A stretch of DNA of 64,000 nt from Tricholoma matsutake (Eukaryota; Basidiomycota; Agaricomycetes; Agaricales; Tricholomataceae). The notes beneath the pieces were generated by a model that did no database searches, had not been told where the DNA came from, and saw only the letters and a list, made by a program, of their open reading frames with translations. The stretch is from contig AP026544.2 of assembly GCA_026075535.2 (NCBI GenBank), positions 6,138,001-6,202,000 on the forward strand. The letters run 5' to 3'. Below, piece by piece: positions 43,743 through 54,476 of this stretch. Both the position numbers and the translations under genes were made by a program. Position 1 is the stretch's first letter; every line of letters starts with the position of its first letter.

Positions 43743-44300
43743 TCTGGGTATTGGAAATTCCCACAAGTCCAGTCCACATGAGTGCACCCACTATCAAATT
43801 GTGTATTTGAGTACCTGCTACATATTATTTATCTTCCCAAAATATTTTAAGCTATCTATGCACATTGGAAAGGCTTTGGAAAGGCTCATAATCTGCCTAT
43901 CATATTGGTTTTGTTTGTCACATGACTTTAAGCAGTCTGAGGTACTGTGCCTCCCTCCTGCTATCAGTTCACTATAATTAATGACTGAGATCTGACCTGT
44001 GTTACTACATCCAAATGTACCTTAAATACCTGTGAGAAGAGTAGAACATCCTTACTTACACACACCAGTCACAGTTGTGACCAATGTCACAATACATAAT
44101 CAACCCATTTCTTGACAATTTACCAACATATATTGGGCTTGTATTAGGGCAATTTGCATAGAACATACATATTATATCATCTTTGATTATTGTTTAACCC
44201 TTTGGTTGAGTAACACCAAGGGGACTGGACTGGACTGGATGGACTGGATGGACTGGATGGACTGGATGGACTGGACTTGTGGGAATTTCCAATACCCAGA
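43743..44300. mobile_element. 558-bp non-autonomous element with perfect 34-bp terminal inverted repeats
   Basis: The left terminus 43743-43776 starts TCTGGGTATTGGAAATTCCC, and its exact reverse complement ends at 44300. The interior is non-coding. A G/A-rich minisatellite lies just inside the right terminus. No target duplication is clear next to the ends, so the superfamily is not assigned. Confidence 0.75.
44221..44279 (+). repeat. GGACT(GGAT) minisatellite
   Basis: Tandem units of GGACT followed by GGATGGACT (5- and 9-nt periods) run into the right terminal repeat of the 558-bp element. The left end has only one unit, so the array probably expanded from the subterminal sequence. Confidence 0.85.
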
Positions 44301-44381
44301 TGTCCTCAAATATTCTTAGAAATTTAGCTAATTTATTTGATATTGAAATGTTGAAAATTGATGATACTTCGGGACCCCACA

Positions 44382-44433
44382 GTGATCACGTGCGCCAAAT
44401 ATCGAGATGTCGATATTTAGTGCACGTGATCAC
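44382..44433. repeat. Near-perfect palindrome with CACGTG cores
   Basis: Two 24-nt arms match at 22 positions around a 4-nt centre, each holding GTGATCACGTGC. A weaker copy of the same palindrome lies at ~59325-59380, inside the related AT-rich repeat. Confidence 0.8.
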
Positions 44434-44499
44434 TTTAGGTATGCTTTTTTTAGCACATCTGCAATCAAAGTGTTGTATCTCACTCATTTCTTGTCCGAT

Positions 44500-45870
44500 T
44501 AGGTTCATTTAACTACAGATGGGAAAGTACATTATTGGACAATCATTGGGTGAGTGTTTGGTATTGTTTGGCACTGTTGTTATAACTAAATGTAGTATCT
44601 GCTTCAGTTTTCATTCAATTTGCATGATTTAACTTGCAAATGAAAAGTATACTGTTGATCTATCATTTCAAAATATTTACAGATATTTGGTACTATTTGC
44701 TTATTGATCAAAATGATCAAAAGACTATATCGGAGCCAGTTTTTACTCAATTGTTTATTTAACTTGTGGAAGGGTATACACAAAGCCAGCCTCATAATTT
44801 CTCCTTTCTGAAATATAATATTTCACAAAGAATTTCTAACTATATCTCAGAAAGGAGGAATTATGAGGCTGGCCTTGTGCTCATAATTCCTCCTTTCTGA
44901 AATATATGTAGCTTGTACAGTGCTGACAAAGGTTGTTTATCTTTATTTGTTAAGTCATCAAAATACTGTATCTTGCTCAATTCTTGGCCAATTTGTTTTA
45001 TTTAACTTGGAATAAGAAGATACATTATTGCCCATCATTGGGAGAGTGTTTGATATTGTTTGACATTATTACCATGGCTAAAAATATAGTATCTCTTTCA
45101 GTTTTCATCCAATTTGCATGATTTAACTTGCAAATGAAAATATACTATTGGTCTATCATTAGGAGATATTTACAGATGTTTGATGTTATTTGTTCATATA
45201 TCAAAAAGATCAAAAAGACTATATCAGAGCCAGTTTTCACTCAATTCAGTTTATTTAACTTGTGGAAGGGTGTCTAGGTTGGGCATTTTATACTGTGCTA
45301 ATAAACATTGTTTATATTTGTTTGTTAAATCATCAAAATACTGTATCTTGCTTAATTCTTGGCCAAATTGTTTTATTTAACTTGAAATAAGAAGATACAT
45401 TATTGGCCCATCATTGAGATCGTATTTGGCATTGTTTGTATTGAATAAACTTAGTATCTCTGTTAGTTCTTCTTTAATCTAACTGATTTAACCTGCAGAT
45501 AAAATATATACTATTTGTGTGCTAACAAAGGTTGTTTATATTTGTTATTAAATCATCAAAAATACTTGCTCAATTCTTGTCTGATTTGTTTTATTTTATT
45601 TAACTTGAAATAAAAAGATACATTGTTGGCCCATCATTGAAATCATATTTGGTATCATTTGGCCCTATTTGTATAGTTTGAATTTATTATTTCAGTCAGT
45701 TCTTATATGATCAATGTAATCTGTCCTAAAAAGAAATATATACTGTTGGACCATCATCAAGAGATACTGTTATATATTTGGCATTATTTGTTCTTGATAA
45801 AAATAAGATGTATTTTCCTTAGTTATTGTGCTATCAGACTTTTTTAACTAGAATATCATTGATACATCAT
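44500..45870 (+). repeat. Degenerate ~120-bp tandem repeat array
   Basis: The motif TTTAACTTG with a nearby ATTGGCCCATCATTG-like sequence recurs at about 44506, 44626, 44758, 44998, 45118, 45251, 45372, 45480, 45595, 45715 and 45838. Spacing is mostly 108-133 bp, with one 240-bp gap that contains a foldback insertion. Related arrays lie at 59700-60440 (same strand) and 62330-63260 (opposite strand). No coding potential was seen. Confidence 0.75.
44785..44910. repeat. Foldback element with 27-nt arms plus a third half-arm
   Basis: GCCAGCCTCATAATTTCTCC (44785 onward) pairs with the arm at 44847-44873, leaving a ~35-nt loop. A third copy of the arm core (CTCATAATTCCTCCTTTCTG) follows at 44880. 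It interrupts the spacing of the 120-bp array, so it looks inserted. Confidence 0.75.
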
Positions 45871-45936
45871 TAAGAAAATATTTTCCACTACTTGGTATTG
45901 TTTGTTGGAGCTAAATATAAAATCTATATCCAAATT

Positions 45937-45964
45937 ACAAGTCCTTAACATAGTTAAGACTTGT
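45937..45964. repeat. Palindrome ACAAGTCCTTAAC/GTTAAGACTTGT, copy 1
   Basis: The inverted arms are ACAAGTC-TTAAC. Copies occur at 58899-58926 and, diverged, at ~59408-59436. All lie in AT-rich repeats outside the gypsy element. Confidence 0.7.
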
Positions 45965-46087
45965 TCTTTATTATTCCAGAAAATAGTATGAATTTTCATT
46001 GATTCATTGATTCATTCATAATTTGGACTGCTGCAATATATTTCCCAAATAGGCAATTAGTAGAAACTGAAATAATTCATTAATCTA

Positions 46088-46092
46088 ATATG
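46088..46092 (+). repeat. ATATG target-site duplication, left, of the gypsy element
   Basis: ATATG precedes the 5' LTR here and follows the 3' LTR at 58805-58809. Confidence 0.8.
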
Positions 46093-46319
46093 TGTAATCC
46101 TGGAGCTTACTCATCAGTTATGCATATTTGGACAGCTGTCATTATTCCCCATATATATACTTCGGGCTTGACACCTTGCCTTTCTTCTCCCCCTTTTTCC
46201 CTCTTACATTCCATTACCACTACTGTATCCTTCCATACCTCTTGCTCAATTATATATCCTGATCCTATTCTGCTTTGTCTGACTCAGTGAAGCTCAACTC
46301 TATCTGAGGTGAGCTTACA
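46093..46319 (+). repeat. 5' LTR of the gypsy element
   Basis: 227 bp, TG...CA, nearly the same as 58578-58804 with a few substitutions. It contains CATATATATACTTC, a possible TATA region. Confidence 0.85.
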
Positions 46320-48470
46320 CTTTTTTTTTGAATACAGATCAGTATCCTCAACTGCTCCAGCATTACTGTGCATCATCACTAGTTACCCACCATTTGTTAG
46401 CTTCCAAACTGTCGCAAAAAAGAAATACCACCCCTGCAATGCATGTATTGATGTGCCAGCGGACTATTGTCTCTGCTCCCCACAGACTAGCATCTTGCCA
46501 TGCATCAGCCAGCCCATCAGGTACTGCTTCTGCACCACTGTTCTCTCCCGTGACCTCTTCTGCATTGACTTCCATCCCAAATCCGATGACAGGAGACAGA
46601 CACCTGTCTTGCAGCTGCTTGTGATGCATACAGTCACACCAAATACACATCCCCTGTAAGGGGAACACCTTACGAGCCCCTACAATGGTTGGCACACATT
46701 TGCGAACGTTTCTGCACACGTGCAAATGTTCATGCAACAAAGCACTGATAGGTTGTCTCCTCGGCTCAAAGGCCAATTCACCTCTTTAACCACATTCTAA
46801 TCACATCGGCTAACTCCTACAATGTCCCAGATGCAGCACAACCCAGTCTATTGATTGCGATATCATATCGACCGCATCAAAACATCACCAGTGACATTGA
46901 TCATACCGAGAAACCACATCGCACAACCTTAGGACTACTTCAAAAGCCCCTAAAATCCCTCTAAATGACCATCAAACATCCCTGATCAACTTCGAACAGC
47001 TGTGACTGTGATCGAACATTGTCGACCATCGGTGAGTGTTATTGATCGATATTGAGAGACTACAAGCAACATTGGGCACCACATTTGTTATCTATATGGT
47101 GGAATACCATGCACCAGGAAGTATTCCAACTCATGCTCAAACCTGCTGATAGTAGGTCAGCTTCATTCCGAGTCCCTATCACGTACAGAACCCGCTGGAT
47201 GGATTATTGCGAGACTTAGCGCAGTTTATACACAAAGGACAGTCACTTTTTAGTTCTATACCCTTTATTACTCTTTCATCATATGATATATCTCTTTCTT
47301 GTTTGGATTCCAGTCTCCTTTTTGGCCTCATGCCTTAACTCATATCTTTTGCCTCATGTTCTACACATGTTTCTTATACCATTTTAGGAAGTTTCTTTTA
47401 AAACATATAAAACTCTGTAGTATCTACTTGGAAATAACAAGAAATCATCTTCACCTATTGTCTCGTATAAAGTTCTAAGAATCAGATCTATCCTCTAAAC
47501 AATTGAAGCTTCTACAAGTTTTCTTGATTGATGAGAAACCTCTGCAATCATCCTCATCCTCAATCCTCTTTCGACCCTGTCATCATTAGCACTAGTAACC
47601 ATCCTGACACTTCATAGCCATTGGCTATAGCCTTTGTATACTATCGACCTATTGAAAGGTCCCCAGAATTCACACATCAACCATCAACAATAAACATTGT
47701 TTGCCATCAATCTTGTTGATCATCCTCGATATTGATCGATACTCAATCAGACCACACCAAACACCTTCATCTCCTATAGCACTACCTTCACAACTAGTAA
47801 CAACTAGTTGTCTTCCCATAGGTTGGACCATGAACATTTGGAATGTCTTGCACCCTTCCTCTGACTTGTGCAGATATCATCGGTTGCCTCATCGGCTGTT
47901 TTGGTGGTTTTCCTGGGTTGAGTATCATCAGTGCCTTTTGCGCAATGAGGCACCTTTTGTGCCAACCATCTACAAACATTCCGATATGTCGATCCATCAG
48001 CCCCTATTATACTCTCACCATTCTCACAGTCAATACCCCTGCGCAAGCCATTGTCACAGGTTGTGCCTTTGCGCAAACCAGTTGCACAATTGTTGCGCCT
48101 GCAGAAACAATCGAGGATGTCTTTGTAAGCCCATTACCAATCATGGCCTGATGCAGACACCACTTACCAAGCATGGCCTGATGTGGACACTATCACTGAT
48201 TGATGGCCATCTCCCCAAATGGGAACATGACCCTGGATCTGAATTAGTGCTAGGATGGAAGGGGCTCCAAGTATTTTAGAATGTCGCATGCCTTCCATAT
48301 ATATACTTCAGCCTTGCACTGGACTCCTTAGAGTTTTCTCTTTGGTTTTCCCTTGCAAGGTATGGGTCTTTTCCTTGTTCAATAGTTATTGAATCTAATC
48401 TTTGGTTTTCCCTTGCAAGTATCGAGTTCTTAGGACTCTGATTGTAAGGTTGCCCTTACATCCCTGCTGT
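46320..48470. other. Gypsy internal region without recognised coding sequence
   Basis: This lies between the 5' LTR and gag. The minus-strand frame 46776-46363 has a cluster of Cys residues (CIWCDC) but no recognised family. The stretch ~47280-47930 resembles the 3' half of the ~1.1-kb solo LTRs at 49468-51860, ending in the same TTGAGTATCATCA, and may be a third, diverged copy. The rest shows degenerate short repeats rich in ATC/CATCA. No gene could be supported. Confidence 0.4.
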
Positions 48471-48479
48471 CCTCAGCCT

Positions 48480-49467
48480 GCATCTAACTCCTCATCAGAC
48501 TCTTCTGACTCCTCATCAGACTTCAAATACCCTCTTTCCAATAACAACTGTATCTTGCGTGATATGTTGTTTGTTCTGAATCAAATTGCTACTGTCAAAC
48601 AAATTCACCAATCCAAATCACCTATTCTTCTTGCAGGCGAGATCAATCCCACAGTGATGCACACTTTCAAGCTGGGATGCCTTGATTTTTTTGACTGCAA
48701 GGAGATCTAAAAGGAGGACCAAGTCTGCAAAATCCTGGGCTGCTTCATCAGCAGTGACCGCAACAGGCTCCTGACCCTCTCCTTTACAGATTTTATGTCC
48801 AAACTTTGTGCAAACTACCTTGACCCCGACTGGGAGCCCACTGTTCGCTGATGCATTCTAGCAGCAACCCTGAAACAAAACCAGTCTTTCTGGGACTGGT
48901 TCTCACAGATGCAATCTCTCAACTCTCTTCTTGCCAATACTGCTTCCCACTTCTCAGATGCCTCTCTCAGTGAAAAGCTCAAAGCAGGTCTAGATCCCGA
49001 GTTAATGCACCATTGCAATGCAAACAAGGTTGACAAGATACTCATCTTATGTCCATGGGCTCTCAAGGTCAAACACCACAATGAAAACTGCTGTGCAGAC
49101 CTGAAACGCATGCGTGAAGTCACCGAGGAGGTGTTCAAAAGATGTGAAGATAACAACAAGTGTCATCGTGGCACCAATGGCCTGGCCAATGCTGCTACTT
49201 ATACTGTGAATGCCGCTGCTGCAACATCCACTGCAATCATGGGCATGATCCAGCGTTTGGCTGCCCTCACTTCTACTGAACATGATCAACTTGATGACAA
49301 CAATGGCTGCTGGAAGTGCTGGCAGATTAACATGTACCACATATCAAAAAACTGCCCCTATAGTTTCCCAGATGCTGCTACGTACACTGGGATCATTAAT
49401 CATGCCTTACACCTCTCCCAACAATGGCGTCAACTACATTGACCCCTGCAGTCACTGCCACCACCGC
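48480..49467 (+). pseudogene. Gypsy gag
   Basis: One plus frame carries LLAGEINPTVMHTFKLGCLD, then FTDFMSKLCANYLDPDWEP, FWDWFSQMQSLNSLL and a knuckle-like CWKCWQINMYHISKNC. This matches the Gag organisation of basidiomycete gypsy elements. Stops occur at ~48708 (TAA) and 48849 (TGA), with a frameshift near 49400 before the TLTPAVTATTA linker. Gag would form the virus-like particle. A solo LTR interrupts the gag-protease linker. Confidence 0.75.
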
Positions 49468-50583
49468 TGCTAGGTCCACTGTGCACTCTAAGCTCTGGAA
49501 ACATCTCCAGAGGCATCGACACATCAAAACGCACACTCCCAACCCCTATGAACCCCACGACACTGCTCTGAAACTACTTCAATTGACTTCAATTGACTTT
49601 AAATGACTTCGAACAATATCGCAGCACTTCAAATGCCTTCAGCCGCCATACACCTATCGCACTGCCCTTTGGATACACTCAGCACACCTTGAGTCAGTGG
49701 GTCACATATCAAGCACCACTGGACACGAGGAGACACAACGATGGGATTTTAGGATGTGATTGTGGCACTTTGACATCTTGATGATATATTGGATCAATGG
49801 GAACAGGTACCAGTGATAAATCATGCCTCTAGACGTTTCCCTTCTTATCTTCTTTCATTTATTCTATGATTTGCAAAGATTCTCTATTGTTTTATATCTT
49901 GCCTCATGTATTCCTCATGTTTTATTTCCTTTTTAGTATCACTTCTCCCAAACATATATAGCCTTGTACTAGCTACTTAGAAAGACAGAATACATCATCC
50001 TCTCACACCAATCGTCTGATTTAAGAGCCATTCTCTTGAGTCCAAGCATCTTGACTTAGTCTCGAAGTTCAGTGTTTTATGCCAAATTTCCTTGAACTCC
50101 TCGTACTAGCTTCTCGAAACTATCACATATCGTCTATCCTCTCTTGACACCTTTCTACATTCTTATAGTCTATCTGCAGCCACTGTCAAAGGTGTCTTCA
50201 TCTTCTATAAAGGCCTTCAAACTTCTTCAAACATCATTGCACCTCCTCAAACTTCTTTGAACTTCATCGCACCTCTTTGAACCTCTTTGAACTTCATTGC
50301 ACCTCTTCGAATACTCTTCAAACTTCATTAAATTTCCCTCGAATGTTATCACAGCACTTTGTATGCCCTCAATTGTTATTGAACTTCTCTCGAACATCAT
50401 CGCAATGCTTCAAATACTTTTGAACCTCATTGAACTTCATCGCACACCCTCTAGAGTCGTTTTCATACCCATGGTTTACAGCGGTGATATTTAGTACCAC
50501 CTTGCAACCTTCCTCTAACTAGTGTTATACCATTTGAGCCCTTATAGTGGATTTTGTTTGGGTTTCCTGGTTGAGTATCATCA
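49468..50583 (+). mobile_element. Solo LTR 1 (~1.1 kb) inserted in gypsy gag-protease
   Basis: It starts TGCTAGGTCC and ends GTATCATCA, with CCGC before and CTGC after (a 4-bp target duplication with one C/T change). It contains ACATATATAGCC (TATA-like) and many degenerate CTTCGAAC/CATCGCA repeats. Removing it plus one duplication joins the gag linker in frame. Confidence 0.65.
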
Positions 50584-50587
50584 CTGC

Positions 50588-50771
50588 TCCTGTTGCTGGC
50601 CCAAGCTCTGGGAACAATGGACCCCACAACAAAGGGCCAACTCGGCCAGTTGCCACTGTGGGTTCTTGGGCTGATGAAACTGCTGCCACCTTCCCCTCTG
50701 CATCATCTGCACTGGGGGAAGGTTCTGACACAGAAGGCGACAAGACCGATGAGTTGAGTGCCCCTTTCTGT
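50588..50771 (+). pseudogene. Gypsy gag-protease linker fragment
   Basis: This short open stretch (VAGPSSGNNGPH ... DELSAPFC) between the two solo LTRs continues the gypsy polyprotein. It is acidic toward its end and leads directly into the protease segment after solo LTR 2. Confidence 0.6.
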
Positions 50772-51860
50772 TGATAGGTCCACCGTGTGCACTAAGCTCT
50801 GGGAACATCTCCAAAGGCATCAACACATCAACACACACGCTCCCAACCCCTATGAACCCCTACGAACCCCACAAAACTGCTCGAAACTACTTCAAACTAC
50901 TTCAAATGATTTTGAATGACTTTGAATGACTTCGCAGCACTTTGAATGACTTTGGCCACCATATACCTATTGCACCACCCTTCAGATACATGCAGCACAC
51001 CTTGTAAGAGTTAGTGTATTGCATATTGAGCACCACTGGACACAAGGAGACACAACGATGGGATTTTAGGACACAATTGTGGTGCTTTGATATCTTGATG
51101 ATATATTGGATCAATGGGGACAGGTACCCATCATAAATCATGACTCTATATGTTTCCCTTTTCATCTTCTTTCATTTATTCTATGATTTGCAAAGTTCTC
51201 TATTGTTTCCCATCTTGCCTCATGTATTCCTCATGTTTTATTTCCTTTTTAAGTATCACCTCTCCCAAACATATATAGCCTTGTACTAGCTACTTAGAAT
51301 GACAGAATAGATCGTCCTCTCACACGAATTGTCTGATTTAAGAGCAATTCTCTTGAGTCCAAGCCTCTTGACTTAGTCTTGAAAGTTCAGCGTTTTGTGC
51401 CGAACTTCTTCGAACTCTTCATACTAGCTTCTCTAAACAATTGTCTATCGTCTATCCTCTCTCAAAAGCCTTTCTACATCCCTATAGGCTATCCTCAGTC
51501 ATTGTTGAAATTGTCCTCATCCTCTATAAGCCCTTTGAACTTCATCAAACTTCTTCGAACATCATCGCAGCACTTTGTACACCCTCAAACCTCATCAAAC
51601 TTTCTTCAAACATCATCATAGCATTTGGTATACTCTGGAACTTCATCGAACCTCTTGGAACCTTCCTCGAACATCATTGCAGCGCTTCATACACTCTTGA
51701 ACCTCATTGAACTTCATCGGACTCTCTCTAAAGTTGTTTCCCTAACCTTGGGTAACAGCGGTGATATTTAGTACCACCTCGCAACCTTCCCCTAACTAGA
51801 GTTATACCATTCAAGACCTTATTGTGGGTTTTGTTTGGGTTTCCTGGTCAAGTATCATCA
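50772..51860 (+). mobile_element. Solo LTR 2 (~1.1 kb), same family as solo LTR 1
   Basis: It starts TGATAGGTCC, ends GTATCATCA, and is flanked by CTGT on both sides. It aligns with solo LTR 1 over its whole length. The parent retrotransposon is not in the window. Confidence 0.7.
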
Positions 51861-51864
51861 CTGT

Positions 51865-52226
51865 GCACCCCATCTCTGGTAGAAGGCCTGCATTAGTGGG
51901 CCTGGCACTTTACTGCCTGTTACCATGCCCATGCTGCTAGACAATGGCACTCACATCATACTGATTCACACAGATCTAGTAACGAAACTAGGCTTACGCT
52001 GCTGCCTGTTACCCGAACCAGAAACAGTAGATGTGGCTGTCAAATATTCTGATGCATTATCATGTACCACCTTGACTGAATGGGTAAAACTCTCTGTAAG
52101 TTCATTAGATGGACAATGGACATCTTGAACCATACGCACACTTGTAGCTCTGCACCTTTGTACCTCAGTCATCCTTGGACTGCTGTTCTTATCGCACAAC
52201 TTCATAGTTACACTGGCTGCACAGCA
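51865..52226 (+). pseudogene. Gypsy aspartic protease-like segment
   Basis: It reads APHLW, then MPMLLDNGTHIILI, which occupies the place of the retroviral-type LLDSGA active site but with DNG instead of DSG/DTG. LGLRCCLLPEP and LHLCTSVILGLLFLSHN follow. Stops: TAG after APHLW and TGA after GQWTS (~52126). It ends at the ~230-bp palindromic insertion. Confidence 0.65.
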
Positions 52227-52458
52227 AGATACTTCTGAGAAAGTATGATGTCAGTATTCTGGAAGTACTCCTAATACTCCCACCATACTCACCAAGGGAT
52301 ATTTTGCCAGTATGCATACCAATCTAGAATACTACTTCAGTACCTTCAGTACTATCAAAATATAGTACAATACTGTCAAAATACCTCTAGTGAAGTATGT
52401 TGACAATATTAGGAATACTGTCAGGATACTTTCACAATACTTCTCAGGCAGTATTGTG
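52227..52458. mobile_element. ~230-bp palindromic AATAC/GTATT-rich element in gypsy pol
   Basis: The ends are imperfect inverted repeats (left ATACTTCTGAGAAAGTATG, right CACAATACTTCTCAGGCAGT). The interior is full of GTATT/AATACT units. It separates the protease segment from the pre-RT linker. No coding capacity; MITE-like. Confidence 0.55.
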
Positions 52459-53903
52459 CCTTGCACCCAGTGTTACCAACCATGCTGCACAAACCTGTAT
52501 TGATAAATGTAACAATTACAATCTGTTAAACCCTGTACCTTTGCCACTACCAAAACAAAGGAAACCAAAACTAAAGGAGCAACTAAAACAAGTCCATGCA
52601 GACCACAAACTGCTGCTAGCAGAACTAAAATATGTACTGAGTGCCCGCAGCTGACTGATGTCATTTGACTATGTCAAACCCTTCGACGTTGTTGGTGCAA
52701 TCAAACAGTGCATGGAAATGCTGACCCACCTAGCTGAATTGATGCACCACAAAGACCTACTGAAAGCCAGAATTCCATGAAATTTTTGAACCCATACCAC
52801 ATGTCAACAAACTGCCAACAGATGTCCAAGCCTGCATCAAACTGAAAAATGCCGAGCAAACAATCAAAACACAAACTTATCAATGCCCATGGAAATTCCA
52901 TGAGGCCTGGGGTGTATTGCTGCAAAAACACCTAGATGCAGGCCGGATTAGACCATCAGTGTCATCCTGGGCATCACCCGCTTTCATCATCCCTAAAGCA
53001 GATCCAACTGTACTACCATGCTGGGTAAACAACTACCAACAACTGAATTCCAACACTGTTGTTGATTCTCATCCGCTACCAAGAGTAGATGACATTTTGA
53101 ATGACTGCGCCAAAGGAAAGGTCTAGGCAACAATTGACTGACAGCTTTTTCCAGACAAGAATGCACACAGACGATGTACCACTGACAGCTGTCTCCACAC
53201 CATTTGGCCTTTACAAATGGCTGGTCATGCCAATGGGCCTTCAAAACGCTCCTGTGATTCATCAACATAGGGTGGCTGTCATCCTCTGTGAATACATCGG
53301 CAAGATCTGTCACATATACTTAGATGACATCATCATATGGTTGAACACCATCGAAGAGCACCATCACAATGTCCACATCATACTCACTGCTCTCCATGCT
53401 GCATGCCTGCCTATACTGCAATCCAAAGAAAACACACCTTTACTGTTCATCCATTGACTTCCTCGGGCACCACATCTTGCCAGATGGAATTGAAGCAGAC
53501 TCTAAGAAGGTAGACTGCATTCTTGCATGGCCATGGCCATGCTTGGCAACAGACGTCTGCCATTTTCTAGGTCTTGTATGCTACCTGGCTTCATTCCTCC
53601 CTAACCTTGCCACACACACTGCTGTGCTTACACCGCTAACAACTGCTGAAGCCAACTGCTCATTCCCTGCATGGACCACAGAACATCAATTTGCCTTTGA
53701 AGCAGTAAAGGCCATCGTTGTCAGCCATGACTGCCTAATGGCAATAGACCATGCTGACCCAACAGGAAAGATTTTTGTCACAACTGACACCAGCGATTTC
53801 TGCTCTGGCGCCGTCCTCTCCTTTGGGAAAATCTGGGAGACAGCACATCCAGTAGCCTTCAACTCAATGACCTTTAAAGGAGTGGAACTGAATTATCCAG
53901 TAG
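52459..53903 (+). pseudogene. Gypsy RT and RNase H
   Basis: Linker: NLLNPVPLPLPKQRKPKLKE. RT: LDAGRIRPSVSSWASPAFI, VNNYQQLNSNT, HPLPRVDDIL, FQTRMHTDDVPLT, WLVMPMGLQNAP and YLDDIIIW (53322 onward). RNase H: FLGHHILPDGIE, WTTEHQFAFEAVKAI, FVTTDTSDFCSGAVLSFG and GVELNYPV. Breaks: a frameshift near 52780, a TAG at ~53124, deletion of the FDM-like first RT Asp region around 53130, and a frameshift near 53410. RNase H stops at 53903, where foreign sequence leading into the Harbinger element begins. Confidence 0.85.
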
Positions 53904-54000
53904 CCCAAATATTGGAGGACTGCAACCGGACCCTTTAGGACTGGTCCTAATCGGTCCATGGACTGAAAAAAGACTGGTTTGGACCAGTCTTTTGTCGTAA

Positions 54001-54400
54001 AATTTATTGTGTCAAATAACCCATATGTATCTCAACAAATATGACCATTACCTCAGATACATTATATTCATGGATAGAGATTGTAATACCCCATAGACTG
54101 ATCCAATATTTAAGCAATTCCGTCCAGATTTGACTGAAATATGGCCAAAACCAAAAGGACATGCATTCAAGTTGCAGTTTTTAGTTTGTAATTTGTAGTT
54201 TGTAGTCACACTCATTTGGGCTGTTATATGAATAAAATCACATGGTAAAGATAATTAGGTGTGTTGTTGTTACTTTTATGATGTCATATAGCTGTACAAA
54301 AAAAATTATAGCTCAGGTAATAAGACTATGTTTGGTAGCAGAAATTCAATAAATTTCACATTTCTTTCTTTGGCTGCTGAGTGATGCTGAGTGATGAGGT
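54001..54400. other. Harbinger 5' non-coding part
   Basis: About 400 AT-rich nt lie between the left end and the Myb-like gene. They include short AGTTTGTAGT-type repeats at 54170-54210. No gene or clear promoter motif was recognised. Confidence 0.4.
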
Positions 54401-54476
54401 GTGTGAACATCAGTAATCAACAAGCTGACCTTGAGGCTGAGCATTGTGCTGGTGCCATCCTACTAGAGTCTGAGTC

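Noticed and set aside
46320..46345. Primer-binding site after the gypsy 5' LTR
   Set aside because: The sequence is a T run followed by GAATACAGATCAG, which matches no tRNA 3' end that I recognise.
46363..46776. Minus-strand 137-codon gene with Cys cluster
   Set aside because: No family motif, antisense to the gypsy interior, and overlaps other equally open frames; not supported as a gene.
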